NCBI GenBank assembly: GCA_002749535.1
Contig: MZZL01000405.1
Span: forward strand, 1,027,278-1,091,277
Length of the DNA stretch: 64,000 nucleotides
From: Apophysomyces variabilis
Lineage: Eukaryota; Mucoromycota; Mucoromycetes; Mucorales; Mucoraceae
Reading direction: 5' to 3'
Both the position numbers and the translations under genes were made by a program. Every line of letters begins with the position of its first letter. The stretch's first letter is position 1. This document shows, one piece after another, positions 35,807-48,556 of this stretch. A model generated the notes under the pieces. That model ran no database searches. It was not told where the DNA came from and saw only the letters and a list, made by a program, of their open reading frames with translations.

Positions 35807-38800
35807 TTATGGTAGATTTCTATATTGTTTGCAGCGACTTCTTAAGGAAAACCCTTTGCAAGAAGGATCTTTGCATATGCTGCATGTACATGTTGACTTT
35901 TTAGGAACGTGTGTAGGACGAGTAATTACATAACTAATGGCTGAGCTTGACAGGTTTGCTGTTTTCGGAGCAAGTCTTCTAGGAACTGGTAGATTAGGAT
36001 TATGTATAACTGGACTCGCTGCAAGTTGGACTGCAGGTAAGGAGAGTGGGTGTGTGAATAAACTGTGTGCTGCAGAAACTGGAACGAGAGGTGAAGGAGT
36101 ATGTGCTGGCAAAATAGTATGAGCGCGCCCAGGTGATTGTAGCTGTTGACGCATAACTTCACATATGTCTCTGCTTAATTGAATACTGCTGGTTGCTGTT
36201 CTTCTTTCATTCCATATATTGAATTGCATCCTCAAGTGGTCAGGAGTCTTGTAGAATATATGTACACCATCAGCACTATCTCTGTTCCATGTTCGAGCAA
36301 GTTCTTTCCAATCCATATGATCTTGTGAGTTTTGGAAGTTGGCCATTAGGTTTCGGAAAAGACTGAATTCTTGTACAGTATGTACAGGAACTATTGCATA
36401 GATGGAATTTTGCTTCTTAGCAAGGTATGAGTATAGCTGTCCCTTTCGGTTGGCTGTCGATTTTCCAGAGATAATGAGATATGCACTGGTTTGTACTGAA
36501 AATCCCTCATCTAATTACTGTACCGGATTGTCACTCTGATTATTGGCAAGAGTAATATTTAGTTCTTCTGCTATATCACTCGGGGAGAAAGTTATGCCAA
36601 ATGTTTCATGGGGCGCATTCAATCTAAATCCATCCTGATATATTCCTGCTCGCTGAACGTTGTAAACATCCAGTCCAAGGTCTGCCCTTAGATCTTGAAT
36701 TGTCTTAATCAACCATGGCTCGTAGTGGCCTTTATGTACACGGCTGTATCTGTTGACAGTACCAACCTTAAAAAGGATTGATATCCACATGTCAATATGC
36801 CTGTATGTATTTCTAAATATATGATTTTCAACTTACATCTATATTGTGACGTAGATGATAATCAGCAAGAACTGAGTCTGTCAAATGCGGCCCTGCACCA
36901 AAGGAAATAAACTTGCGGATAATATTTTGATGCACGCCTCCTTCTAAGGAATTAGTTCCACGGCTGCATCTATACAGTGGAAGATTGTTGTTATCCCGGC
37001 CAATGATAAAATAAAAGGAGAAGTTTGGCGGATCGGATACATGTCCAAGATGTATAGCTTTCAATACGTTTTCAGCTTGTTTTTCTGCTTCATTGTCAAA
37101 TAATGGAAGTCCCGTTTTTGCACACAGAAGAGGTTCATACTCTTGGAACAAATTCTCCACCACTGGGTATAATTCGTCAGCTGGAGGTACAACACGCCTG
37201 ACCCTGCGAAATACCCACAAGGGTTTAGTGGACAACATGTAGTCCCAGCTAAGGTTCTTGGAATTAAGATATGCTTCCACCAACTGACGATCCTCTTGGT
37301 TGACTACAAAGATAGCATCGCGCAGGCGACGAAAGAATTCTTTTGCCAAGCCATGTCGTCTTGATATCTTAATCATATCCATCAGATGGAATACATCTTT
37401 TAATATCCTAGGGTTTCCCCTGACAGATGGCTCGATTGATTCCTCCATTCTGTTACCGTCAGTCTCTTCCATAGGACGGCGAAGAGATGGTAAGACATCT
37501 TCCAAAAACTGTCTATCGTCTTGTACATTATCCGTAAAAAAAATTTCTGGGGCTTCATACCCATATGCACTGTATGATTGAATCATCTGCCAGAAAGATG
37601 CTTTGAGGTGCGACGGTGATTTGGTGGAGACAAGCATCTGCATCCGGATCTCTTCATATTCGTTGCATACAGTGTAAAGTGCAGTGAAGATAGGCGCACT
37701 TCCAATCTTTGCCATATGCTTAATGATCTTGAAGGAATGGTCGTCTTTCAGAATTTTTCCACCAATTTGCATCATTTGTTTATCAATCAATGGCCATATT
37801 TCATCCATGATTCTAGTGTACACTTGACGCAAATACGCTGATGATGGAACATAGCCGGCGTATCCTTGCATATCACTGAAACTGGAAAAATTGGCAGGTC
37901 GAGCATGGCACAAAAAATCACCAATTGTAGGTTGGCTTCTACGTAGCTTTAAAGCATTCAGATATTGCAGTTCAACTCTGTCATGGCGGAGCGTATGTAG
38001 CTCTTATAGAGCATGGCGAAATCATTCAATTCCCATGCCTTTCTGAATGCAAGTCCATAGCAAATCCCCGACTCTTTTTGATACTGCGCATTGATGCGTA
38101 AGATATGCTGGAAACTCAGCAGCTAAATGACTGGAAAGTTGCTTCATAATACGTTCGTTATAGGAAGCTAACGTTATACGGCAAGTGGAACTGCTGCACT
38201 GATAGCGTACGCCCATAATATAGAAACAGCTGGTTGTCAACATAGGCAAATTAGTGTCAAAAGACCTTTCCTACACAATAACACATTTATACATACCTGT
38301 CTATATCCACTACACGACGTGCATAAGGATCACTATTATAAGACTTAACATATAATTTACTATTGCATGTCAGGCAGTTTAACTCTTCGACTAGGTGATG
38401 AGGCAACCAGAGAAAGACTCGAGGATAATAGAGTACAGCAGGATTGATAATGTTACTTTTCATAGCGAAAAATGGTTCTGGCGGATTAACCCAGAAAGTA
38501 CCACGGTTATATTCCTCTGGACATGTTCTCTGGCTTATTCAGGCTTGCAATGAAATGAAATATTGCTGTAGTATTCCACCAGGAGCTTCTGTATAGCTCT
38601 GGTTATCATCAACAATATTCTCATCATCATAAGTTGACGGCTCTTTGAATATGTTGTTTCCAGAGAAGCTATCTTCATCACCAAATTCTTCGATATTAGG
38701 GCTACTGTGCTGCATGTCAAGGTTGTTGCCCATTGAAGAACCACGCTGGGTTTCAGATGCTATATCATAGACTTTATCCATATTCTCCATATCTGATCCC

Positions 38801-39118
38801 AATACCTCCATACTCTATTTGATGAGTTAATTCTCCAACCGTGTAAGTTATTAAGGGTTGAACCTCTGTATCAAAGTGATCGGATTGAAATTCAGTGGCA
38901 TTGCTATTCCCAGAATGGATCAAAGCATTAGATGACTCCGCTGTCTCATTGATTACAGGTGAATAGAAGTTTAGTATCCTTTGGCTACCTGATGCCTGCT
39001 GGCACCTTTTTGCAGGACATCCAATATGATGATTTGGCTTGTTTCTTTGTCTTGATGGTCTTCCTCTTTTTATTTTAAAAAGCTTTCCTTTTTGCAATAT
39101 AGGTTTATGGAGAAGCAA
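35807..39118 (-). pseudogene. Decayed DDE transposase gene with AT-hook and zinc-ribbon N-terminus
   Basis: Minus strand. The N-terminus (39118-38774) has an AT-hook-like KIKRGRPSRQR. A zinc-ribbon domain follows: PPEPFFAMKSN, YYPRVFLWLPHHLVEELNCL with CLTC, ARRVVDID, then GVRYQCSSSTC (I think of Pfam DUF6729; from memory). The catalytic core has D in DHSFKIIK, D in EIFFTDNVQDD and E in RGTNSLEGGVHQNII. A C-terminal domain (DHMDWKELARTWNRDSADG) ends in a CxxC-rich tail. Introns at about 38210-38290 and 36791-36827 can be spliced cleanly. In-frame stops at 38539, 38022, 38007 and 36515 interrupt otherwise conserved sequence, and the N-terminal exon is in another frame. Relationship to MULE or KDZ-like transposases is unresolved. 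Confidence 0.65.
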
Positions 39119-39860
39119 CTGTGAAGCGTGGTACTTGTCTAACTAAGATATCAAGATATACCAGGCCCCACTTTCTTTTTATTTGTCTAGTTCACACCCA
39201 GATTTCAGAGCTGCAGAGATTATATGCGAAAATTATTGAGTAAGCGGGAGGCCAAAACGATTATATTGAATGATTACTGGCTCTCCAGAGGATTATATTA
39301 ATTTCTCATTAGACTGGAGTGTCCCCAGACACTTCAAGCCCGCCATAAGTTCTGTTAATTAATGATACTGCGCACCAGGCTACCAAATTTGGTTGATTGT
39401 CTCAAAAATGTACCAATTGAGATAATCTCAGTATAATACTATATTAAATTGGTCAGAATTGGTGAACAGAAGTCCTGAGGATAAAGAGGACATAAGAGCT
39501 GTTATAAGAAATTTTTTGTATTACACATTTTATTAGGGTGTATGAAGCCCTTTAAGAAACTAAAAATGAAATGGCAGATAAAGCATTATACCAGATAGAG
39601 GTAGATATAATTTGGTAAGAAAGATCAAGTAGATGTAGGATGGAGAGAAAAGATTGTAACAAGTGGAGTAAATAGAGGAAATGTGCCAGGAGCATACTGA
39701 GTAAGGTAAGAGTATAAAGCAGCTATTACAGCCTTATTAGATCATAGGATCTCATCAAAAATACAAATCCAGTGTTGTTGTCATATGATGGCAAGTATTA
39801 TCCCCAGCATGACTTCAATCTCATTAGTTACAGCAGTTGATAGTGTGTCATTAAGAAATA
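39119..39860. other. AT-rich sequence, nothing recognised
   Basis: No gene, repeat or RNA seen. Stop-dense in all frames. Probably decayed transposon sequence. Confidence 0.4.
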
Positions 39861-40588
39861 AAATCTCCTAAACATAGTTAGGTATAATTATTAGATCTGG
39901 GAGAGAGAAGCTTTGAAGAGCAATATACCAAAAACGCCACTTTAGTAGACAGGTAACAACAAAATGGAGATCACATTTAGGAATCTGATTACAGATTGGG
40001 CAACTAGGCGATGGGAACTTTGTAGGCATCCAGTGAAATAGATGTAAGCAAGTGGGCAGTCTATCAATTAATATATGCTACCAAACTGTGCAGGCTTTAT
40101 AGGGTATAGGCAAATGCCAAAATAGATTCTAGCATTGTACTAAGATTTGCCGATGAGCTGATATAAGAAATGGTGAGTGACAGAAGGACGAGGAGAATGA
40201 TAAACTTTGAGACAGCCAATATTTGTGCAATATGCTGGGATTACTACTAAGAGTTTTAACCAATTTCCCTGTACCTGGATCTAAGGTCCACTTTAAGAGA
40301 GGAGCGGCAGCATACATATTATTGAGTGGAATTGAGGTATGCAAAGGTTAGGATAACGCTTGGCTGATTGGTATAATCCATTGTAATGTTTCTCTTTCAA
40401 TCTGCACCCAGATATTGTGAAGGCGTCCATGTTGTTCTAATTCGAGTGGATACAATATCCTAGAGCAAGGATACCATATCAAAAAATCAGCAACCAGGAG
40501 GTAACGCGGGATTAATTGATGTGATCCATCAATACTTTTGACAGCTAAGGTCATAGGCAGATCAGGAATTATACTGCGGTTGAAGGGT
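39860..40588 (-). pseudogene. Decayed LINE ORF2 C-terminus, second copy
   Basis: Minus strand at about 40110-39900 reads a helix with PIPYKACTVW, then DRLPTCLHLFHWMPTKFPSP, a knuckle CPICNQIPKCDLHFVVTC, and LLKWRFWYIALQ. It is colinear with the zinc-knuckle end of the intact LINE (CVLCGEEDTDRHFLWDC), with stop codons where Trp or Gln are expected. Frames at 40129-40344 and 40348-40632 probably belong to the same ORF further upstream. Confidence 0.6.
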
Positions 40589-41920
40589 GATTCTACCACC
40601 TTTACACCACATGGTAAAATCTCTGTTTCCACCCACTTTCCACCCAGGTGGTAGAATTTCTTATATTACCACATTTTTCTCTCCCCCCAAACGCTGTTAC
40701 TGTAGCAGACATGCATACAAAATTAAGTTACCACAGCAAAACTAGTGCATTCACATTTCCCAGAAACTGCATAATTATTTATGTCACGCGCTTCTAACAT
40801 GGTTTCTTTTTTTTTACAGAGTTATCCGCGTTTTCCTTTTATTCATCCTTTTCTTTTGCAAACTTTTTCCTCTATACCATTTTTTGTTTCATAGTGTTTT
40901 ACCACTTCTTCATCAGAAAACTCACTTTGAAAACGTTGCTAGTATATGATCCTAATAATATGCAACCTTGATCTAAAAGCATACCCTTTGCTGGTAAGCT
41001 TTTATCTTCATTTCATAGCATCTCATTCTTTTTTTCTTTTGATAGCTAGAATGATCACTACGTTATAGAAGAGCTTGCTTCTTACTTTTAATAAGGTATT
41101 TTGATTGATTGACCTAAATGTAACTAATCTTGACTTTTTGATTATTATATAGAGTAGCTTTCGTTTCTTAACAAAATGGAAACAGAGAAAGATGACATAC
41201 TTTTTAATGGTACAGATACTTTTTTATGTCGTAATTTAATTACTTGGCAAGGTAACTTTTTGTAGGCCTATATGTAATGCTGCCATTCATTATTGCATGC
41301 TGGCTTAGGTATGCTACTGTGTCTTAGCTTTTAGTATGTTTTACTAATTGTTATTTTTAAAAGCTATGCTTCTTTAACCTTCAGTAATTAGGTAAGATAA
41401 TATAAAACTAAGTATAAAGTTAGCTATTTGTTAGTACATTACGCTACATAGCTCCAAGAAAATAAAAGTGTCTGTTTTTTTCCTATATATATAGCTAAAG
41501 AAGCTTCCTTGTATATGATAAAGAAGTGTATCTTAATGGCTAAAATAATGTACACAACGAAAAGAACATCTAATCAGATAGACTAGATAAAAATCAGTAG
41601 CTCCAATAGAATGTATTATTGTAGGCAAGTTAATCTAATAAAAAGTGCTTAAATAAAGGAATATGGTCGAATGAAACTAAAACGTTAGCCTCTAATGCAT
41701 ACTACTTAATCTAATAACATCATTGTAATGGTCTCTATCATATAGCAGTTCATCTAATTGTTGAACTTGAAGGATGGTAGAAAGGTGGTGGAAAAGGTAG
41801 TGGAAGATACATTCTACAAACCTTTGAAGAGATTCTATCGCATAGTGGAAAAGTGGTGGAAAGGTGGTGGAAAGGTAGTGGAATCTCAGATTCTACCAAG
41901 TTTCTACCAATAGTAGAATC
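40589..41920. repeat. Non-autonomous repeat, copy A (diverged)
   Basis: About 1.33 kb with inverted ends GATTCTAC (40589-40596) and GTAGAATC (41913-41920), and subterminal TTTCCACC/GGTGGAAA motifs. The interior is colinear with copies B and C; for example a 47-bp stretch beginning TAAGGTATTTTGATTGATTG recurs at about 41091, 48748 and 50995. It has no coding capacity that I can see. Confidence 0.7.
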
Positions 41921-42600
41921 TTTTTTGACCGTAGTAGAAGAAGAGGGCCCAGCCAACTGTCTTGTGGAGAAAGGGGCGGCAGTTTACACAGTAGATGACA
42001 AAGATGCTATAATGTTGACATATATCAAAGATAGTGAATATATCTGTTTGGGTCCAGTAAAATTGTCATATCTGACATGATTACATCACTATATTCAGTG
42101 GATAAAACATTAGGTCTAGACTGTCAGTGAACATATCAGCTATAATGCCTGTATGGATCAGGTTACACTAACATCTTTATAATCTATTCATCTGTTGCTG
42201 GGACCCTAGTGGACACAGAATATTAAAAGACAGAAGATTAACATATCATTACTAATCATACAGATTTTATAAAAGATATTAATAACTACCCCAACCCGCT
42301 TTTACCCGCACACATTTCTAAAGATATTTAAAGAGAACAATCATTTGTGAAATAAAGAAGATCTTTTTCAGTCTCACTTATTTTGAGCATTCTGTTATTT
42401 TTGTTTTATACGTCAAAAATAGGTATAAGCAAGCTATGACCTGTATGCACTTTCAAGAAAAAAGTGACCATTGCCTTATTAAAGAAGTCAGATGTTGCCC
42501 AGAGTATGCATTGCAAATATATCCAATATAAAGCAAGGTGCTGACGTTCAAGATCAATTAATCCAATACCACCCATCTGCTTTGGATGGCAAAGAAGGTC
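41921..42600. other. Non-coding, AT-rich; possible transposon debris
   Basis: A frame to 42080 (EEEGPANCLVEKGAAVYTVD) looks protein-like over about 45 codons but matches nothing I know. The rest holds nothing recognisable. Confidence 0.35.
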
Positions 42601-43014
42601 TCATGATGGCCTGGGAAAAAATGAAAACACAAAAGACTGAACTGTACGTTGACATTGAGCTATCCATGACGCTGGTAGAATAATGACGCACATAATGTGC
42701 CATAGACGAGATAACAAAAGCGAATTAGCAATAATACTGTGTCTGTGAATAGATAGTTGCCATTGTTTGAGCAAGTTAACATGTCTAAGAATGTTTCTAT
42801 AAAGTGAGTCCAGAAAATAGGACAACTGCGTCACTAAAGAAAAAATAGAAAAGCCAAGATATATTAATGGGACAGCTGCTCTGTGGTCATGCCACATGAT
42901 TCCTTGTGTTGAAAAGAAAGTTGTCCACTCTGAGTGAGGTTTGCCTAATAGGGAGAACACAGCAATCTTCTGAAGGTTAACCTTAGCGTTGAACGCTGCA
43001 TCATATAAAGCCAA
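42601..43014 (-). pseudogene. LINE ORF2 fragment (post-RT thumb region)
   Basis: A 137-codon open piece on the minus strand. It aligns with residues about 268-390 of the LINE ORF2 at 25643. Shared landmarks in order: the N-A-x-x-N-x-x-K start, GIM-(Q)WHD, YLGFS, TQLS-x-F-L, a SIH/SIS-G motif and ANTLLLSRIWH versus ANSLLLSRLWH. Both ends are lost. Confidence 0.75.
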
Positions 43015-43020
43015 TATCTC

Positions 43021-43160
43021 TGTTGTATAGCTAGTATGTCGTTATACACCTTAATAGTGGAACTACAATACAGTTTCCCAATTTCATATATAGATCATCA
43101 TATTTTACATGCAATGTAGTTCTCTCCTTTATGCAGTATAAAGACGATCAGACTATCTTA
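43021..43160 (-). repeat. 140-bp dispersed repeat, copy 1
   Basis: Reverse complement of 63738-63877 with about 11 differences, nearly all transitions. It lies directly next to the left end of repeat copy B. Confidence 0.85.
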
Positions 43161-43475
43161 CTACTACTGCAGTAGAGTAGGCGTTTTACCTACATTTTAC
43201 CCCTGGGTAATACATGATATTTTACCCACTTTCCTATGGGGGGAGCAATCTTCAGTATTGTTCAGTCTCTCCTTTCCCAAAAGAGAAAAACTAGCAAATG
43301 TAAAAATATAAGCAGTATGACAGTGTATGTGTGATTCTCAGGAACTGCGTCAATATTTATATCACGCGCTTTTAACATGGTTTTTTTTCTTTTCTATAGG
43401 GTTATTCGCATTTTCTTTTTATTATCCTTTTTTTTCACAAACTTTTTCCTCTGCTTTTTTTCACTCTATGGCGTT

Positions 43476-43480
43476 TTCAG
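43476..43480 (+). repeat. Target site duplication of Ty3 element, left (TTCAG)
   Basis: Matches 48552-48556 (TTTAG) apart from one transition. Confidence 0.8.
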
Positions 43481-43688
43481 TGTTGTATCCGCAAGTGATC
43501 AACAAAGATATTAAATGAAGCTCAGTCACATTCGGTGCTCTAAATCCAATTTTACTAGTCAAGACATATAAAAGGGAGCAACTTATACTCTAAATAAAGG
43601 ATATACCAAAGTCTCACAGTATTTTACTATTCCCTTTTTCTCTTGCAATCTATACACATATTTTCTCGACTTCTACTCGAATATTTCA
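43481..43688 (+). repeat. 5' LTR, 208 bp
   Basis: Differs from the 3' LTR at eight positions, all transitions, with no indels. Contains a TATA-like ACATATAAAAGG and an AATAAAGG polyadenylation-like motif. Confidence 0.93.
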
Positions 43689-43712
43689 TTTTTTACTGTG
43701 AACTCTTTCGCT

Positions 43713-46700
43713 ATGTCCGCCAACTATGAAATCAACTACGCCATCATTGTCACTCGTGATGAGATAATGGTGGAAGCCAGTAACGGAAACGTTTGCCAAA
43801 ACAGTGCCCCGACGTCGAAGTATGCCAACCCGGAGATGAAGTCAGAGCATGGCCTGGACCTTCTCAACAAGGCTGCCTAGGAAGCCAACAAGGTGTACCT
43901 GAATGCCTTAACCTCTGGTGCCCCTCATGAGGAGATGGAAGCCCTCTTAGAGGAGCTCACAAGGGCTTAAACAACTGCTGAGAATTACTGGAAGGTATGT
44001 TGTACGATGTACCCAGATAATCCAGCTTTCGCAGATCACTTGGAAACTCAGAGCCACTCCACCAGTGAGTATGGAAAAGCTTCCTGTGCTGAACATGTGA
44101 CAGTGCTGCGGAACCTTCCTGCTCTTCAGCTGGTTAGCCAGCATAAGTGGGATAAGGATCAGAGTGTGCATACATCTGCCACCCAATTTATTCGTACTTT
44201 CAATCAGGAATTAGAAGCATATCATCTCAATCCCCATGTGGATTATAAGCGGTTACTTCCCCACTGCTTGAGTCCTGCGCAACAAGCATTTCTTGAGGCC
44301 CAAGTGGCAAAGTTGCAGGTGGAGAACCAGGTTGTGGATTGGACCACTTTAAGCAGAGTGTTGATTGAGAAATATGACACTCCCATTCAGAAATTCCATG
44401 CGTGGCACAGAATTATTCGTGTGCAACAGGGAACTAATGAGGCCATTGACGCCTATATTGAGAAATTTCACCGTTGGTGTATTGAGGCAGAAATGCCTAA
44501 TAACTTGCTGATGGTAGTCATCTTTATTTCATCCCTGCAAACCCATTATTGGGAAAAGGCTCAGAGCCTTGTTATTTATAAAGCAGGTCCTGAATTGAAC
44601 ATTGACCTAGAAGGAGTTTGCAGCCTGGTACAAGCTCTCAAACTTGAAGAGGAGCCAACACCCCTGCAACAACAGCAACCAAAGAGACAAAACAATCATT
44701 TCAGAGGGCAAGGCCCAAAGAAATTTTTTAAATATGGATGGAATTCTGGTAAGCCCATAAATCAGGCAAAGCTGTGCAATTTTGGCTATGGAGAAATCTA
44801 CATGTTCGGACACAATTGTAATGGCAAAAAACAGGGAAGAAACCCCTCCAACAGCAACAGCAATCTCGTGTCCCGCGCTGCCTGTCGTACACCCAACAGG
44901 GTGGATGAACCTGTTCTCTCAGAGGACAAGGAAATTTATCAGATGGAGTGTAAGTCAAAAGAATTTATGTCTATCAACGGTGAAATTCTAATACCCATCA
45001 CTATACAGAACTGCCAAACCTTCGCACTGGTAGATAGTGGTGCCAATTTTTCTGCTGTCAGTCCTTCTCTGTGTCACCAACAAGGCTGGCACATCAATAA
45101 AATAAAAGATGAGAGTGACATTCAGTTAGCCCATACAGGACAAACTGTAAAAAGATGGGGTACAACGTTACAATTACACATTAAGTACAATGGGAAAACC
45201 CTCACACATTCATTTGAAGTGATGAGCATGGCATTTGATTGTAAGGTCAGCATTGGCACAAACCTCATGTCAAAACTTGGAATTGGGTATACTGGTTTAG
45301 TACCAGCATGGGAAACCCCTTCCAAAGGTGAAGAAGAAGACCCTTTCAAAGATATTCCTGAACCAAACAACGCACCTGCGGGTACAGCACAGGAACACAA
45401 ACAGTTTATAAATGCAATTCAAGGTAGCATCGTCAAAAACAAAGCAATCCCAAAAACCTCGTTTTGCATAGTGCCAGAATTGGTCATTTATTTACCTATG
45501 AAAGAAGATGTTGTCTGCTATCGCCGGCAATACAGCATTCTGATACAACTTCGTCCATTGGTCCAAGAGACTGTGGAAAAGTGGCTGGAAGAGAGTACTA
45601 TTGTTCCTGTTCCGCCAAACGTGGACAATAAATGGAACAGCCCCATTACACTGGCACCCAAAAAGGATATCATGGGAAATTATACTAGCAAAAGACCATG
45701 CTTGGACCCTCGTCACATCAATCATTATTTACTTGAAGATAAGTATCCTTTGCCTTTGATTGAAGATATCTTTGAGAAACTGTGTGATGCAACTGTGTTC
45801 AGCACGCTGGACTTGAAGAATGCTTTTTATAGGTTCAAGATCCATGAACCGGATCAGCACAAAACTGCCTTCACCTCTGTGGACGGCATGCAATACATGT
45901 TCAGAGGATGCCCATTTGGCTTAAAGCCAATCTCTTCCAAGTTCCAATGTGTCATGGCAATTATATTCAAAGGGATGCCCTTTGTTACCACTTTTGTGGA
46001 CAATATTGTGGTATACTCTAAAAATCTGACGGAACATACACAACATGTGATTGCTGTCATTGACAAATTGACTTCAGTCAATTTGATCCTTAACCCAGAC
46101 AAGTGTCACTTTGCTCAAAGATGTATTTATCTTTTGGGTTTCTGTATCTCAGACAAAGGCCGATTTTTGGATAAACGAAAAGTTACCAATGTGCAAGAAT
46201 GGCCAACACCTAAATCAGGTAAAGACATTCAACGTTTCTTGGGTGTTATCAATTACTTCCGAGAACATATCCCCAACGTATCTATGCTCACCGCGCCTCT
46301 TGACCGACTGCGCAACATGGATACACTTCATCACATCTGGGATGCAAAGCACCAACAGGCTTTTGAGGTACTTAAGAGTATCCTCACCAGAACGCTGATA
46401 CTGCAGCATCCAGATTTAACGCAACCTTTTTGCATGGCAACTGATGCCTCTGATATGGGTATTGGCGCTGTCCTATTTTAGGTCATAAAGGGGGAAACAA
46501 GGCACATCGCCTTTATGGCACGCTCTTTATCCAAATCAGAACGTAACTATTCTATTACTAAGAGGGAACTACTAGCTGTAGTGTTCGCCCTACAGAAATT
46601 TCACAAATACCTCTGGGGTGCAAAATTCAGATTATACACTAACCATAAGGCCCTAGTTTACCTCCATACACAAAAATTGCCAAATGCTATGATGATCAAA

Positions 46701-48233
46701 TGGCTTGATACTATCCTTGACTATACGTTTGAGGTGGTTTATCTCCCAGGTATCTTCAACATCTTACCAGACACTCTCTCACGCCTTTTTTCTGCGGAAA
46801 AGAGGCTAGTAGAGGGTAATGGGCATGAACTAATGAACACAAAGCAGACCACAAGGGCGCTAATCACTAGCAGAGCAGCACATCTGCAGCATTTGCAAGA
46901 CAGTATGATGGAACTACCCTCAACTGAAGAACGCAAACAAATCCTAGAAAAAGCCCATTTATTTGGTCACTTTGGCGCAGAAGCTATAATCAAGGCCATC
47001 CATAGCAATGGAGTCCATTAGCCAAAGCTAAAAGACGATGCAGTGGAAATTGTCATGGCATGCAAAGAATGCCAAAAGTTCAACATCGCCAAACATGGAT
47101 ATCATCCATTAAGACCTGTCAGAGCATACTTACCAGGCGATTATTGGGCAATTGATTTGGCAGGACCATTTAAAGTAACAGAAAGAAAGAATGTCTACCT
47201 GCTGATCCTAATTGACATCTGCACAAGATTCTGTGTATTACGCCCAATACCCAACAAAGAGGCAGAAACGATCGTAAATATATTAGTCCTCATATTCTGT
47301 AACTTCAGATTACCTCATATGTTGCAATCAGACAATGGCAGTGAATTCACAAACAACCTGATGAAAAGGTTCAAAGATGCAGCTAGTTTTGACTACAGAT
47401 TAGTAACGCCATATAACCCAAGGGGAAACGGTGCAGCTGAAAGATGGGTACAAACATCTGTCAACGCCATCAGGAAAAGAGTGGAAGGTGCAAAGAAAGA
47501 CTGGGACGTATTTGTACCTAGCATACAGCTTGCAATGAACTCCAAGCATTCCAAATGACTGAACACTCCACCTTTCAACTTGATGTTTGCTCGAAGACCA
47601 AATAGATTTGGTGATTTTACAGATGAGGTGAACATAAAACCATTATCCATTAAGGATATGGAACAAAGGCTGCAAGAAATGAATGAAGTGGTGTTTCCAG
47701 CGATAAAAGAACGCACCATAAAAGTGACAAATGAGCAAAAAGAAAAGTTTGACCAAAAGTACAAACAGGTGTCATTCCCAGACAATAGTTATGTCATAGT
47801 AAAAGTACAAATAAGGGGAAAACTAGACCCAAGGTACGAAGGACCATATACAGTATTAAGACAGACACAAGGTGGTTCATACATATTGAAAGATGAACAT
47901 GGCGATCTAATGCCTAAGGCATACCCTCCATCAGCACTCAAACTTGTGTCCTAGGAAAAGCTGGTACCTGAGGATGAAATTTTTGAAGTAGAAGCTATCG
48001 TAGCCCACAAAGAAATGGCCAAAGGCCAATACTTATACAAAGTAAGATGGAGAGGCTATAAGCCAGAAGATGATACTTGGGAACTAGCAACAAATTTTCA
48101 GGATCCTAAACTGGTTACCCAATATTGAGATAAAATCAAACAAAAGCTAGACACACCTGTAAATGATGAACATAATTCCAAACAGAAAAGTAAATCACAA
48201 CAAAGAGCTCAAAACAAACGTTCACGAAATTGA
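43713..48233 (+). pseudogene. Chromovirus gag-pol polyprotein, one frame with seven stop codons
   Basis: A single 1506-codon frame without any frameshift, interrupted by stops at 43878, 43968, 46479, 47019, 47556, 47952 and 48126. Order: Gag with a degenerate zinc knuckle (about 44770-44820), protease (LVDSGANFSAV), RT (about 45580-46200), RNase H (MATDASDMGIGAV), integrase (AIDLAGPFK, QSDNGSEF, then GNGAAERW with Asp/Asp/Glu intact), and a C-terminal chromodomain (YLYKVRWRGYKPEDDTWE). The RT active site reads FVDN, so the second catalytic Asp is Asn. An RNase H motif reads TNHKAL where TDHKAL is usual. These changes and the stops are all explainable by C-to-T or G-to-A. The element cannot be active. 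Confidence 0.93.
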
Positions 48234-48343
48234 AATATAATAACCCCATAACATATATATACAAAACAAAGCGTGCATGCATAACAGTGTAAAGACACTT
48301 TAAAACAATAACTTCAGGCGGCTAAGAGCCTGGTAGGGGGTAA

Positions 48344-48551
48344 TGTTGTATCTGCAAGTGATCAACAAAGATATTAAATGAAGCTCAGTCATATTCAGTG
48401 CTCTAAATCCAATTTTACTAGTCGAGACATATAAAAGGGAGCAACTTATACTCTAAATAAAGGATATACCAAAGTCTTACAGTATTTTACTGTTCCCTTT
48501 TTCTCTTGCAATCTATACGCGTATTTTCTCGACTTCTACTCGAATATTTCA
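48344..48551 (+). repeat. 3' LTR, 208 bp, preceded by polypurine tract
   Basis: Same ends and length as the 5' LTR. A purine run GGTAGGGGGTAA lies directly before it (48332-48343) and would prime plus-strand synthesis. Confidence 0.93.
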
Positions 48552-48556
48552 TTTAG
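48552..48556 (+). repeat. Target site duplication of Ty3 element, right (TTTAG)
   Basis: One C-to-T difference from 43476-43480. Confidence 0.8.

Larger units (their letters stand above)
43481..48551 (+). mobile_element. Ty3/gypsy chromovirus, complete in structure but mutated
   Basis: 5071 bp with 208-bp LTRs (43481-43688 and 48344-48551) that both start TGTTGTATC and end ATTTCA. Target duplication TTCAG (43476-43480) and TTTAG (48552-48556) differ by one C-to-T change. Copy C of the host repeat reads straight across the insertion point (TTTTCAG then ACTTCTTC at 50797-50811), which proves the insertion. One gag-pol frame with a chromodomain lies between the LTRs. Confidence 0.95.
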
